A stretch of 15,460 nucleotides of DNA from an uncultured Erysipelotrichaceae bacterium (GTDB lineage: Bacteria > Bacillota_I > Bacilli_A > RF39 > UBA660), in the NCBI GenBank assembly GCA_902772675.1, contig CACYBN010000072.1:1-15460 (forward strand), read 5' to 3'. Shown piece after piece: positions 1 through 6,740 of the stretch. The stretch's first letter is position 1; every line of letters begins with the position of its first letter. The notes below the pieces were generated by a model that was given only the letters and a program-made list of their open reading frames with translations, was not told the origin of the DNA and did not search any database. A program made the position numbers and the translations under genes.

Positions 1-12
1 CTCACTATATAA

Positions 13-483
13 TTATAGATTTTCATATAAATAATTAGAGCCATTATATTGATTAATCCATAACATATTATTAATAGTTTTATCCTCTACATCATCAAAT
101 ATCATTGATGTAACTCCACCTTTTTCTAATGAATCAATTACTTTATTTTTTCTTTCATATTTAGCAATATCAAATATTTTAGGTAACTCTTCATTATCTT
201 CTGGTGATAGACAAGTATATTCTAATAATAAGTTATTAATATTCCTCATCTTATATTTACTTAAATCTATTCCTTCAAAAGATATTCCCTTACATTTAAA
301 CTCTTTCTCTTTAGCTTCTAGAACTAATCTTCTAGGTATAACATATTTTCTAAAATATAAAGTTTTATCTTTCTTTTTAGAAAATAAATAAGTTCTACAC
401 AAAGAAATTCTTATTCTTTTGACTCTAATATTTATCTGTCTATATAAAATATCTTCAAATTTCTCATAAATTTTTATCTTCAT
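13..483 (-). CDS. Hypothetical protein, 156 aa, soluble
   Basis: I do not recognise this family. The protein has a strongly basic N-terminal third (Lys/Arg-rich, residues 1-65), no signal peptide and no membrane segment. Around residues 66-80 there is one short stretch (ISFEGIDLSKYKM) that resembles a pentapeptide-repeat coil, but it is not repeated enough to call the fold. The C-terminal part is more acidic. The start is well fixed: ATG is preceded about 8 bases upstream by a strong Shine-Dalgarno (AGGGGGAG), and a perfect consensus promoter lies 37 bases further up. It is transcribed alone or as the first gene of a unit running out of the left edge. The near-ideal promoter suggests strong or tightly controlled expression. 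Function unknown. Confidence 0.8.
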   Translation of the reverse strand: MKIKIYEKFEDILYRQINIRVKRIRISLCRTYLFSKKKDKTLYFRKYVIPRRLVLEAKEKEFKCKGISFEGIDLSKYKMRNINNLLLEYTCLSPEDNEELPKIFDIAKYERKNKVIDSLEKGGVTSMIFDDVEDKTINNMLWINQYNGSNYLYENL

Positions 484-519
484 AAGTAAACACTCCCCCT
501 AAAGATATTTAAGGGACAT

Positions 520-548
520 ATTATATCATGCAAGTCTAAAAATGTCAA
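520..548 (-). promoter_or_regulatory. Perfect consensus sigma-A promoter
   Basis: On the minus strand, TTGACA (543-548) and TATAAT (520-525) are separated by exactly 17 bases, with a TGn extended -10 directly before TATAAT. A second TTGACA lies at 553-558, ten bases further upstream. Transcription would start near 513 and leave a leader of about 30 bases before the ATG at 483. Every consensus position matches, which is rare in native promoters. Confidence 0.85.
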
Positions 549-557
549 TTTTTGTCA

Positions 558-582
558 ATAAAAAAGAACTATTTCTAGTTCT
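558..582 (-). terminator. Intrinsic terminator of the 57-aa gene
   Basis: A hairpin with a 7-bp stem (565-571 paired with 576-582) and a 4-base loop is followed on the minus strand by TTTTTATT (558-564). The stop codon of the 57-aa gene (581-583) overlaps the outer edge of the stem. The terminator sits just upstream of the consensus promoter for the next gene, so it insulates the two units. Confidence 0.75.
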
Positions 583-754
583 AGGTTAATGCATATGAAA
601 TTAAATTTACGCACCAAAGTAATACACCTGTTGTCAATCCTAACAAGAAACCGGCAAACATGTAATCTCCTGCTCTATTTTTTTGTTGTTGACTAGTAGT
701 TTTTTTAGTAGTTTGTGTTTTTCTTGTGCTTTGTCTTTTTTTAGTAGTAGCCAT
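581..754 (-). CDS. Small single-pass membrane protein with basic Thr/Lys/Gln tail, 57 aa
   Basis: This short gene has clear signals: ATG at 754 with a full AAGGAGG six bases upstream, its own -10 element, and a terminator overlapping its TAG stop. Residues 2-27 are a low-complexity tail of Thr, Lys, Arg, Gln and Ser with no acidic residue and repeated TTKK-type units. Residues 33-52 form one hydrophobic segment with glycines (GFLLGLTTGV), and only about five residues follow it. By the positive-inside rule the tail should be cytoplasmic. The composition recalls histone-H1-like tails, so binding of nucleic acid or another polyanion is possible, but this is inference. I know no named family. It follows the 111-aa membrane protein gene with about 50 bases between, so it may also be reached by readthrough from the tex unit. 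Confidence 0.8.
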   Translation of the reverse strand: MATTKKRQSTRKTQTTKKTTSQQQKNRAGDYMFAGFLLGLTTGVLLWCVNLISYALT

Positions 755-789
755 TTTTATCCTCCTTATCTTAGTCCTATTCTAATATG

Positions 790-818
790 ATTATAACATT
801 ATTTTCTCTATCTATTAA
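790..818 (-). promoter_or_regulatory. Extended -10 promoter of the 57-aa gene
   Basis: TATAAT at 790-795 on the minus strand is preceded by TG plus one base (AATGTTATAAT), an extended -10. The -35 position at 17-base spacing reads TTAATA (813-818), which is weak, as is common with extended -10 promoters. The leader would be about 29 bases and contains the AAGGAGG. The -35 region lies inside the end of the upstream 111-aa gene. Confidence 0.6.
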
Positions 819-1143
819 GTTTTTCTAATACTTCATTGTAAAGATTATACAAATATTGAACACTATTTTCTAAAAAATAATAGTGAAACATATATGGAAT
901 CAATAATAATACAAAGATAAATAATATTATCATTAATACCATATTATCAATAAATAAAGAGGCTACTAAAAGAATTGAAACAATTAAAGATACTAACATA
1001 GTAACTAATAAATGAATAAGTCTTTCATGTTGAAAAAATTCAATATGTCTTAATAAATCTCTTTCCATTTTTTTAGGATCAAATCTTTTACTTTTTATCT
1101 TAGCTTCAGTCTCTCTAATATAATCTTGAATCATTTTTTTCAT
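808..1143 (-). CDS. Small two-TM membrane protein, 111 aa
   Basis: I do not recognise a named family. The first 40 residues are charged and helical (MKKMIQDYIRE onward, Lys/Glu-rich), then two membrane segments follow at about 42-64 and 67-88 with almost no loop, then a short helix rich in Tyr, Leu and Asn. Both ends should be cytoplasmic. It starts two bases after the tex stop codon, and its Shine-Dalgarno (AGGTGAA) is made from the last codons and stop of tex. Translation is therefore probably coupled to tex. No hairpin follows it, so the transcript may run into the 57-aa gene. The tie to tex may reflect only operon packing. Confidence 0.75.
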   Translation of the reverse strand: MKKMIQDYIRETEAKIKSKRFDPKKMERDLLRHIEFFQHERLIHLLVTMLVSLIVSILLVASLFIDNMVLMIILFIFVLLLIPYMFHYYFLENSVQYLYNLYNEVLEKLNR

Positions 1144-1145
1144 AA

Positions 1146-3305
1146 TTATTCACCTACTTGATCTAATGGAAGTAAACTAAGAGATACTTTCTCTTTTTCT
1201 AAATCTACTCCTAAAACATAACATTCAACTATATCCCCAACAGATACTACATCACTTGGATGTTTCAAATATTGTTTACTTAATTTTGAAATATGTGCAA
1301 GACCATCATTATGAACACCAATATCAATAAATACTCCAAAGTCTACTACATTTCTAACTGTACCTTGTAATTTATCACCTACATGTAATTGATTTATATT
1401 TATTACATCACTCTTTAATATTGGTTTAGGCATTTCATCTCTAGGATCACGATTTGGTTTACATAAATCATTAACTATATCTTGTAATGTATATTTATCT
1501 ATTCCTAATATATTACATTCTTTATCAATATTAAAGTCTTTTAATTTATTTTTTAATTCATCCGTACCAATCTTTGATTTATCTAAATTTAAACTAGATA
1601 ACAATTTTTCAGTTTGACTATAACTTTCTGGATGAATTGAAGTTCTATCTAGAGGATTATCTCCCTCTAATACTCTTAAGAAACCAATTGATTGTTCAAA
1701 TACTTTATCTGTTACTCCTTTAACTTTCTTAATTTCTTCTCTGTTTTTAAATGAACCATTCTTTTCTCTAGTAGAAACTATACCTTCAATTGCTTTTTTA
1801 TTCATACCTGACACATAATTTAATAAAGATGGAGAAGCTGTATTAATATTTACACCAACTTGATTAACTACTTTAGTAACTACAAAGTTTAAAGAATCAT
1901 CTAACTTTTTAGGAGTTACATCATGTTGATATAGACCTACACCAATTGACTTAGGATCAATTTTTACTAATTCACTCAATCCATCTTGTAGTCTTCTTCC
2001 GATTGAGATAGCACTTCTTTTTTCTACTGTTAAATCGGGGAATTCTTCAATTGCTAATTTAGAAGCAGAATATACACTAGCACCAGCTTCATTAACTATT
2101 ATGTATTTAACATCTCTTTTAGCATCTTTTATTGCTTCAGCAACAAATGCTTCACTTTCTCTTGAAGCTGTTCCATTACCTATAGCAATAATATCTACAT
2201 TGTATTTATCTATTAAATCTAATAAAATCTTTTTGCTTTCTTCAATCTTATTATGTGGTTCAGTTGGATAAATAACTGCTATATCTAGTGGCTTACCAGT
2301 TTTATCTAATACAGCTAATTTACACCCAGTTCTAAAAGCAGGATCATATCCCAATACTACTTTTTCTTTAATCGGAGGTGTTAATAATAATTTTTCTACA
2401 TTATCAGAAAAATTATTTATCGCAGATTCTTCTCCAACTAATTTTAAATCACTTCTTATTTCTCTTTCTACACTTGGAAAAATCAATCTTTTAAAACTAT
2501 CATCTATTGCTTCTTTAACTATTCTCTCTTCAGATACATTAGTCTTTTTAATTACTTTCTTATATAAATAATTTAAAATATAACTTGAATCTATTTCTAT
2601 TGATACAGAAAGAACTCCTTCTTTTTCTCCTCTATCTAAAGCAAGAATTCTATGTGGTTTAATATTAGATATACTTTCTTGATAATCATAATACATCTCA
2701 TATATTTTCTTTTCATCTTCTGCTTTCTTCTTTTGTTTAGAAGTTATAATTCCAAATTTGCTAATATTATCTCTTATATATTTACGATATTCTGCATTAT
2801 CAGAAACAATTTCTGCAATTATATATTTAGCACCTTCTATAGCTTCATCAACACTTTTAACTTTATCATTTATATATTTCTTTGCTTCTTCTTCTACATT
2901 GATATTATTAAATCTTAAAATAGTTTTAGCTAATGGTTCTAATCCATTCTTTATAGCTTCAGTAGCTTTAGTCTTTTTCTTTTCTTTATATGGCCTATAT
3001 AAGTCTTCAACTTCTACTAATTTTTGGCAATTAAGAATATCATTTTTTAATTCATCAGTAAGCATTCCTTTTTCATCTATTAGACGAATAACATCTTCTT
3101 TTCTTTTTAATAAATTTACTTGATATTCATATACCTCATTTATTTGTCTTATTATTTCTTCATCTAGAGCTCCAGTTGCTTCTTTTCTATATCTAGCTAT
3201 AAATGGAATGGTATTACCTTCTTGTAATAAATTTAATACTACTTCTGCTTGTTTTGGTTTTATATTTAATTCTTTACTAATATCTTCAATTATTTTATTG
3301 TTCAT
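1146..3305 (-). CDS. tex: Tex, S1-domain transcription accessory protein
   Basis: Tex is a cytoplasmic nucleic-acid-binding protein linked to transcription and RNA metabolism in bacteria. The domains appear in the family order. A helical N-terminal domain carries the GNTIPFIARYRKEATG motif (residues 30-45). A YqgF/RNase-H-like domain begins near 316 (VVLGYDPAFRTGCK) and includes GNGTASRE (377-384). Helix-hairpin-helix motifs follow at about 484-545 (VNINTASPSLL, then VKGV), and an S1 domain at about 641-712 (GTVRNVVDFGVFIDIG). I chose the ATG at 3305 because AAGGAGA lies five bases before it. The only longer start is a TTG at 3329 on the far side of that site. This gives 719 residues, the length I recall for Bacillus Tex. 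It follows rmuC and precedes a small membrane protein gene. Confidence 0.97.
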   Translation of the reverse strand: MNNKIIEDISKELNIKPKQAEVVLNLLQEGNTIPFIARYRKEATGALDEEIIRQINEVYEYQVNLLKRKEDVIRLIDEKGMLTDELKNDILNCQKLVEVEDLYRPYKEKKKTKATEAIKNGLEPLAKTILRFNNINVEEEAKKYINDKVKSVDEAIEGAKYIIAEIVSDNAEYRKYIRDNISKFGIITSKQKKKAEDEKKIYEMYYDYQESISNIKPHRILALDRGEKEGVLSVSIEIDSSYILNYLYKKVIKKTNVSEERIVKEAIDDSFKRLIFPSVEREIRSDLKLVGEESAINNFSDNVEKLLLTPPIKEKVVLGYDPAFRTGCKLAVLDKTGKPLDIAVIYPTEPHNKIEESKKILLDLIDKYNVDIIAIGNGTASRESEAFVAEAIKDAKRDVKYIIVNEAGASVYSASKLAIEEFPDLTVEKRSAISIGRRLQDGLSELVKIDPKSIGVGLYQHDVTPKKLDDSLNFVVTKVVNQVGVNINTASPSLLNYVSGMNKKAIEGIVSTREKNGSFKNREEIKKVKGVTDKVFEQSIGFLRVLEGDNPLDRTSIHPESYSQTEKLLSSLNLDKSKIGTDELKNKLKDFNIDKECNILGIDKYTLQDIVNDLCKPNRDPRDEMPKPILKSDVININQLHVGDKLQGTVRNVVDFGVFIDIGVHNDGLAHISKLSKQYLKHPSDVVSVGDIVECYVLGVDLEKEKVSLSLLPLDQVGE

Positions 3306-3315
3306 TTCTATCTCC

Positions 3316-3329
3316 TTGTATTTATACAA
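3316..3329. repeat. 14-base inverted repeat upstream of tex
   Basis: TTGTAT and ATACAA flank a central TT, giving a perfect two-fold symmetric element directly beside the Shine-Dalgarno of tex. It could be a small operator or an mRNA hairpin that limits ribosome access, but an AT-rich palindrome this short could also arise by chance. Confidence 0.3.
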
Positions 3330-3353
3330 AATAAAAGAATATATTTTATTCTT
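3327..3353 (-). terminator. Weak AT-rich hairpin after rmuC, possible terminator
   Basis: AAGAATA (3335-3341) pairs with TATTCTT (3347-3353) around a 5-base loop, followed on the minus strand by a run close to TTTTATTTT. The rmuC stop codon (3346-3348) lies inside it. There is only one G-C pair, so the stem is weak. It may attenuate rather than end transcription between rmuC and tex. Confidence 0.35.
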
Positions 3354-4428
3354 CTATTTGTTTATTTTTTTCTATTTCTACTCCACTAATTTCATCAAAT
3401 CTTTTACTAATCTTATCAGTAGTTATGTGGATATTTTCTACATCTTTATTTACTGATTGAATACTTTTAGATAAATGATCCCACCTTTCTTTATAACGAC
3501 TAAATTCTAATCCTAATTTATTTAATTCATCATGTATAATAGTGGCATATTTATCTCTTTCCATATTCTTAATAATCATTTCTACTACTGTAAGTGTTGA
3601 TATTAAAGTAGTTGGACTAGTTATCCATACATGTCTTTTATATGCATAATCAATTATATCTTGATGATATGCATTTACTTCAGCAAATATAGCTTCAGCT
3701 GGTAAAAACATAATTGCTTGATCTGCAGTTTCTCCTGGAATTATATATTTTTCACTAATCGCATCAATATGTTTTTTCATATCAGCTTTAAATAACTTAG
3801 TATATTTTTCTCTAGATTCTAGATTATTTCTCTTATCTACCATATTTTGATAATTTTCTAAAGGGAACTTAGAATCTATTGCAATAGTACCTAATGGTTC
3901 TGGAGCAAATAAAATACAATCCGCTATAGTTTGATTTGATAAAGTATATTGTAATCTATAAACCTTATCATTTTTTTCACCAAACACATTAGTAAGGATA
4001 TGTTTAAGATTAATTTCTCCAAATATACCACGACTTTTCTTATCAGTTAAAACGTTTTGTAAAGAAACTATATCTGTAGATAAATTATCTATTTTCTTTT
4101 GAGCTTCATCAATTTTAGAAAGACGTTCTAAGACATTTGAAAAAGTTTTATTTGTTTTTTCAAAGTTTTGATCTAATCTTTCATTAACTCTATCATTGAT
4201 ATTAGATAGTTTTCTCTCTATTTTCTCATTCATCTTATCAAAACTACCATCAATTTCTTTATTTAAATCACTTTTAAAATGGTTGATTTCTTTATTGATA
4301 TTAAATTCAAATCTAGCTAATTTTTCTACTATACTAACTTCGTCTTTTTTATTTTTTATAGTAGTTATTATTAAAATAATATTTAAAAGTAGTAATACAA
4401 CTACTAATATTAAAAGTGCTAATTCCAT
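3346..4428 (-). CDS. rmuC: RmuC family DNA recombination protein
   Basis: RmuC proteins are membrane-anchored coiled-coil proteins with a nuclease-like domain. In E. coli RmuC limits inversions at short inverted repeats; the biochemical activity is not settled. Here residues 3-23 form the N-terminal membrane anchor and about 30-128 are a heptad-rich coiled coil. The RmuC core runs from about 132 to 330 and shows the family signatures: KSRGIFGEINLKHIL, the IDSKFPLENY segment at 184-193, MFLPAEAIFAEV at 240-251, and VWITSPTTLISTLTVVEMI at 267-285. The conserved Asp and Lys in DSKFPL fit a PD-(D/E)XK-like core. At 360 residues it is somewhat shorter than the E. coli protein (about 475). The ATG is preceded by AGGGTG at normal spacing, overlapping the stop of the 90-aa gene upstream. 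Confidence 0.93.
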   Translation of the reverse strand: MELALLILVVVLLLLNIILIITTIKNKKDEVSIVEKLARFEFNINKEINHFKSDLNKEIDGSFDKMNEKIERKLSNINDRVNERLDQNFEKTNKTFSNVLERLSKIDEAQKKIDNLSTDIVSLQNVLTDKKSRGIFGEINLKHILTNVFGEKNDKVYRLQYTLSNQTIADCILFAPEPLGTIAIDSKFPLENYQNMVDKRNNLESREKYTKLFKADMKKHIDAISEKYIIPGETADQAIMFLPAEAIFAEVNAYHQDIIDYAYKRHVWITSPTTLISTLTVVEMIIKNMERDKYATIIHDELNKLGLEFSRYKERWDHLSKSIQSVNKDVENIHITTDKISKRFDEISGVEIEKNKQIEE

Positions 4429-4437
4429 ATAATCACC

Positions 4438-4710
4438 CTACTTCTTCTTTCCTAAATCATCTTTTGTTTTTAGTTCTAATCTTGTATCTAGATCATAAAT
4501 GGGTATATCCATACCACTATTATTTACTAAGATACTTACTGAGGTATAATATTTTTCTACTAAATAAGTAGCAGTTATTCTATCTAAAACTTTTGGTTTT
4601 GTTACAACTTCTATTCCACTATCAATAACCAATATTATTTGAACCATTGATATAGATTGTTCAAATGCACTATTTCCAAAGATTAAATTTTTTATTGATT
4701 TATCAAACAT
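4438..4710 (-). CDS. Hypothetical protein, 90 aa
   Basis: I do not recognise it. It is a small soluble protein with alternating hydrophobic segments (ISMVQIILVIDSGIEVV at 20-36, VSILVNNSGMDIPIYDL at 58-74), which suggests a small beta-rich or alpha/beta domain, and a Lys-rich C-terminus. There is no signal peptide. Its ATG overlaps the end of the preceding reading frame by 19 bases and lacks a good Shine-Dalgarno, so it is probably translated by coupling to that frame. An in-frame TGA six bases before the ATG rules out simple extension. The rmuC ribosome site overlaps its stop codon, so the two are cotranscribed. If the upstream gene is truly broken, expression of this one may be reduced. Confidence 0.65.
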   Translation of the reverse strand: MFDKSIKNLIFGNSAFEQSISMVQIILVIDSGIEVVTKPKVLDRITATYLVEKYYTSVSILVNNSGMDIPIYDLDTRLELKTKDDLGKKK

Positions 4711-4854
4711 ATTTCATCTTCATCATTCATTCTATAATCAGATGACTTATATGCTCCATTTTTAATAGAAATAATACCTTGTTTTAAAAAGAACAGGTAA
4801 TGAAGCATATCCCCTCAATTTAATTGCGTGATAATAATTATTATCCTTTTCCAT
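4692..4854 (-). pseudogene. Small gene split by an apparent +1 frameshift
   Basis: A good start (ATG at 4854 with GGAGTG upstream) opens a frame beginning MEKDNNYYHAIKLRGYASLP that stops early at 4762. The +1 frame continues the coding pattern (FLKQGIISIKNGAYKSSDYR) to a stop at 4692, overlapping the start of the 90-aa gene. The two parts would join at a run of five T followed by four A (near 4782-4792). One T fewer would give a single protein of about 53 residues. The options are a sequencing error in a homopolymer, a real inactivating insertion, or programmed slippage. The second frame has its own ATG at 4808, but GAGGGG lies only two bases before it, which is too close for normal initiation. 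I do not recognise the family. Confidence 0.5.
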
Positions 4855-4865
4855 TTTATCACTCC

Positions 4866-4900
4866 ATTATAATTATATTATATAAAAAAAAATAAAGCAA
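4866..4900 (-). promoter_or_regulatory. Promoter for the small gene, rmuC and tex unit
   Basis: Three overlapping TATAAT hexamers occur on the minus strand at 4877-4882, 4872-4877 and 4866-4871. The middle one has TTGCTT (4895-4900) as a -35 at 17-base spacing, inside the terminator hairpin of the preceding gene. Transcription would start near 4865, just ahead of the GGAGTG ribosome site. The exact choice among the three -10 boxes is uncertain. Confidence 0.5.
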
Positions 4901-4910
4901 AACTGCTTTA
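4884..4910 (-). terminator. Intrinsic terminator after the zinc-ribbon membrane protein
   Basis: TAAAGCA (4893-4899) pairs with TGCTTTA (4904-4910) around a 4-base loop and is followed on the minus strand by nine T (4884-4892). The TAA stop of the upstream gene is formed by the outer base pairs of the stem (4908-4910). Confidence 0.85.
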
Positions 4911-5531
4911 CTTTATTTTTTTATTACAAAAATCACATCTAACTTTAGAAGATTTTTTCTTCATATAATTTCCACAATGAATGCATCTAATATATTTGCT
5001 TCTTTCATTTTTGTCAACAGTAGTTGTTGAAATTAAATGATTTTCTTCTACTTTTACATTTAATAAATAGTTTTTATCTATTAACTTATTAATATTTTCA
5101 ACTACTTTTTCTAAAGATTCATTTGTTTCTTCACATATTAGATCTATATCTTTAACATGTTTAACATTTATAAATTCAGTATAAATATTTAATTTATTAC
5201 ATATTTTATTTAAATGAATTCCACCTACTAATGTACTTATAATAACTATTATTGAATATATGTAAAAATATAAGAATTTAAAATTATACATATCACTATT
5301 CATATGACTATCAAATAAAGATAAATAACTACCAAAATTTATTAATAAATAAATAGTAACTATAGCTAGTGCCAAATATCCACATTCAATTAATACTAAA
5401 GCTGTTCTTTTTATACCTTTTAAATTATTTTCTGTTTTAAGAACTAAAAAATATACTCCAACAGGAAACAATAATATTATTAATAAAGCAATTAAATAAT
5501 TAGGCAAATTATTCTTTTCATATTTTTTCAT
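4908..5531 (-). CDS. Membrane protein with C-terminal zinc ribbon, 207 aa
   Basis: The family is not one I can name. Membrane segments lie at about 11-31, 43-66 and 87-104. A helical region follows (about 125-165, with LICEETNESLEKVVENINKL) that looks like a small winged-helix or PCI-like helical unit. A C-terminal zinc ribbon has CIHC at 183-186 and CDFC at 199-202. I chose the ATG at 5531: it has GAGGAA at good spacing and sits one base after the stop of the thioredoxin-like gene. An ATG at 5558 would add nine residues but overlap that gene. It is the second gene of a two-gene operon ended by a strong terminator. Coupling of a zinc ribbon to a helical domain behind a membrane anchor suggests sensing or scaffolding at the membrane, which is inference. 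Confidence 0.8.
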   Translation of the reverse strand: MKKYEKNNLPNYLIALLIILLFPVGVYFLVLKTENNLKGIKRTALVLIECGYLALAIVTIYLLINFGSYLSLFDSHMNSDMYNFKFLYFYIYSIIVIISTLVGGIHLNKICNKLNIYTEFINVKHVKDIDLICEETNESLEKVVENINKLIDKNYLLNVKVEENHLISTTTVDKNERSKYIRCIHCGNYMKKKSSKVRCDFCNKKIK

Positions 5532-5532
5532 A

Positions 5533-6093
5533 TTAACATTCCTCATCGCATAAATCATTCAATACTTGATGAATAAAGTTAGTATAAATAGTATATAGTT
5601 CTTCTTGTTCTTCATCATTTAATAATTTATCTTTATCATCTTGTTCAACTACACCAGAGTAACTACCTAATACTTTTCCTTCTCTAACAAATATTACAGT
5701 TGGAGCTTTTACTTCATCATCTATTTTCTTAGCTATTTCATCAGTATTAAATTTCTTTATATTCTTATAATAAATATCTTTTATTCCAGTATCTTTAGCA
5801 GCCACTAATAAAACATTAATCGCATTTCTGCTTTCATTACTATCTGGATAACCTAAAAATATAATACCAGTTTTATTTTTAATAATATCTATTAATTCAT
5901 CTTCATTTACATATTTAACTGGATTATCCTTATCAATATTTAATTTAATATATCTTTTATTATAAATTTCATATTCATTTTTAAACTTATAAGCATCACT
6001 CTCATTTTTTGAACTATTATATTTTAAAATAATAGTTGTCAACGAAAGAACTGCGATTAGTAAACAAAGTATTATTTTTAATTTATCTTTCAT
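5533..6093 (-). CDS. Membrane-anchored thioredoxin-fold protein lacking the active-site cysteines
   Basis: Residues 5-23 form an N-terminal anchor and the rest should lie outside the cell. From about 60 the sequence follows a thioredoxin fold: strand TGIIFLGYPD, then the position of the CxxC motif, here S85-N-E-S88 followed by RNAINVLL, then the cis-proline region KAPTVIFVREGKVLGSYSG with P131. In related proteins I recall the motif as PxCxxCR, so both redox cysteines appear replaced by Ser. Two cysteines remain at the extreme C-terminus (C182 and C186). I chose ATG at 6093 because AGGTG sits six bases before it. The longer GTG start at 6102 would use that same GGTG. A good promoter lies just upstream. 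It is probably a non-redox binding or chaperone-like member. Confidence 0.82.
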   Translation of the reverse strand: MKDKLKIILCLLIAVLSLTTIILKYNSSKNESDAYKFKNEYEIYNKRYIKLNIDKDNPVKYVNEDELIDIIKNKTGIIFLGYPDSNESRNAINVLLVAAKDTGIKDIYYKNIKKFNTDEIAKKIDDEVKAPTVIFVREGKVLGSYSGVVEQDDKDKLLNDEEQEELYTIYTNFIHQVLNDLCDEEC

Positions 6094-6111
6094 CTGTTTC
6101 ACCTATTAAAA

Positions 6112-6140
6112 ATTATAATACATCATTCTTTTTATTTCAA
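6112..6140 (-). promoter_or_regulatory. Sigma-A promoter of the thioredoxin-like gene operon
   Basis: TTGAAA (6135-6140) and TATAAT (6112-6117) are 17 bases apart on the minus strand. Transcription would start near 6105, leaving a leader of about 12 bases that still holds the AGGTG site and favours the ATG at 6093. It lies in the divergent gap before lemA; no equally clear plus-strand promoter is visible there. Confidence 0.7.
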
Positions 6141-6182
6141 TTAAATTAAATTTATTATAAAATATAGGTGGAGTGATAAATT

Positions 6183-6740
6183 ATGAATACTAATACTCTT
6201 ATTATATTTGGAATAATTATATTTATAATAATTTGTTTATTTGTTTTATTAAATAAACTAGCTATAAAGAAAAATAATGTTTTATTTGCCAGAAGTACTA
6301 TAGATGTCATGTTAAAGAAAAGATATGATCTAATACCTAAATTAGTAGATGTAGTAAAAGCATATGATCGACATGAAGAAAAAGTATTAGAAAGAATATC
6401 TTTAATTAGAAAAGAAGCTATGGATGCATTAGAACAGAAAGATATAATTAACTATAACGAAGAATTAAACAACTTATTAAATGAACTATTTGTTAATGTA
6501 GAAAACTATCCAAAATTAAGAAGTAATATTAACTATATTCAATTACAAACTATGTTAAAAAATGTTGAAGATGAAATATCTGCAGCTAGAAGAAATTATA
6601 ATAGTCATGTAACTATATATAATACTTTTATAAGTATGATCCCTGTAAATATAATTGCTTTTATATTTGGATATAAAAAAATAGAATTATTTAAAATGAG
6701 TGATATAGAAAAGAATAGAAAAAGTTGGGCTGATAAATAA
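6183..6740 (+). CDS. lemA: LemA family protein
   Basis: LemA proteins have one N-terminal membrane segment and a helical-bundle domain; their biochemical role is unknown. Residues 5-24 form the anchor. Family signatures follow in order: MLKKRYDLIPKLVDVVKAY (43-61), a RISLIRKEAMDA helix (71-82), VENYPKLRSNINYIQLQTML (106-125), VEDEISAARRNYNSHVTIYN (128-147), and IPVNIIAFIFGYKKIELF (153-170). At 185 residues it has the normal family length. The ATG is preceded by an extended ribosome site, AGGTGGAGTGAT (6166-6177). The stop overlaps the next start by one base (TAATG), so the two are coupled. This is one of only two plus-strand genes in the window. A plus-strand promoter must lie in the 90-base divergent gap, but I cannot pick it out of the AT-rich sequence. 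Confidence 0.93.
   Translation: MNTNTLIIFGIIIFIIICLFVLLNKLAIKKNNVLFARSTIDVMLKKRYDLIPKLVDVVKAYDRHEEKVLERISLIRKEAMDALEQKDIINYNEELNNLLNELFVNVENYPKLRSNINYIQLQTMLKNVEDEISAARRNYNSHVTIYNTFISMIPVNIIAFIFGYKKIELFKMSDIEKNRKSWADK

Noticed and set aside
66..330. Pentapeptide-repeat protein at 13-483
   Set aside because: Only about two imperfect repeat units are visible, too few for the fold.
3306..3329. TTG start adding eight residues to Tex
   Set aside because: The Shine-Dalgarno lies between this TTG and the ATG at 3305, and the ATG start gives the normal Bacillus-like length.
2652..3456. Plus-strand open frames opposite tex and rmuC
   Set aside because: They are hydrophobic shadows (Phe/Ser/Ile-rich) of the Lys/Glu-rich coding strand, with no ribosome site, and lie wholly against well-identified genes. 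The same applies to plus-strand frames at 4196-4432 and 11195-11455 and a minus-strand frame at 7435-7689.
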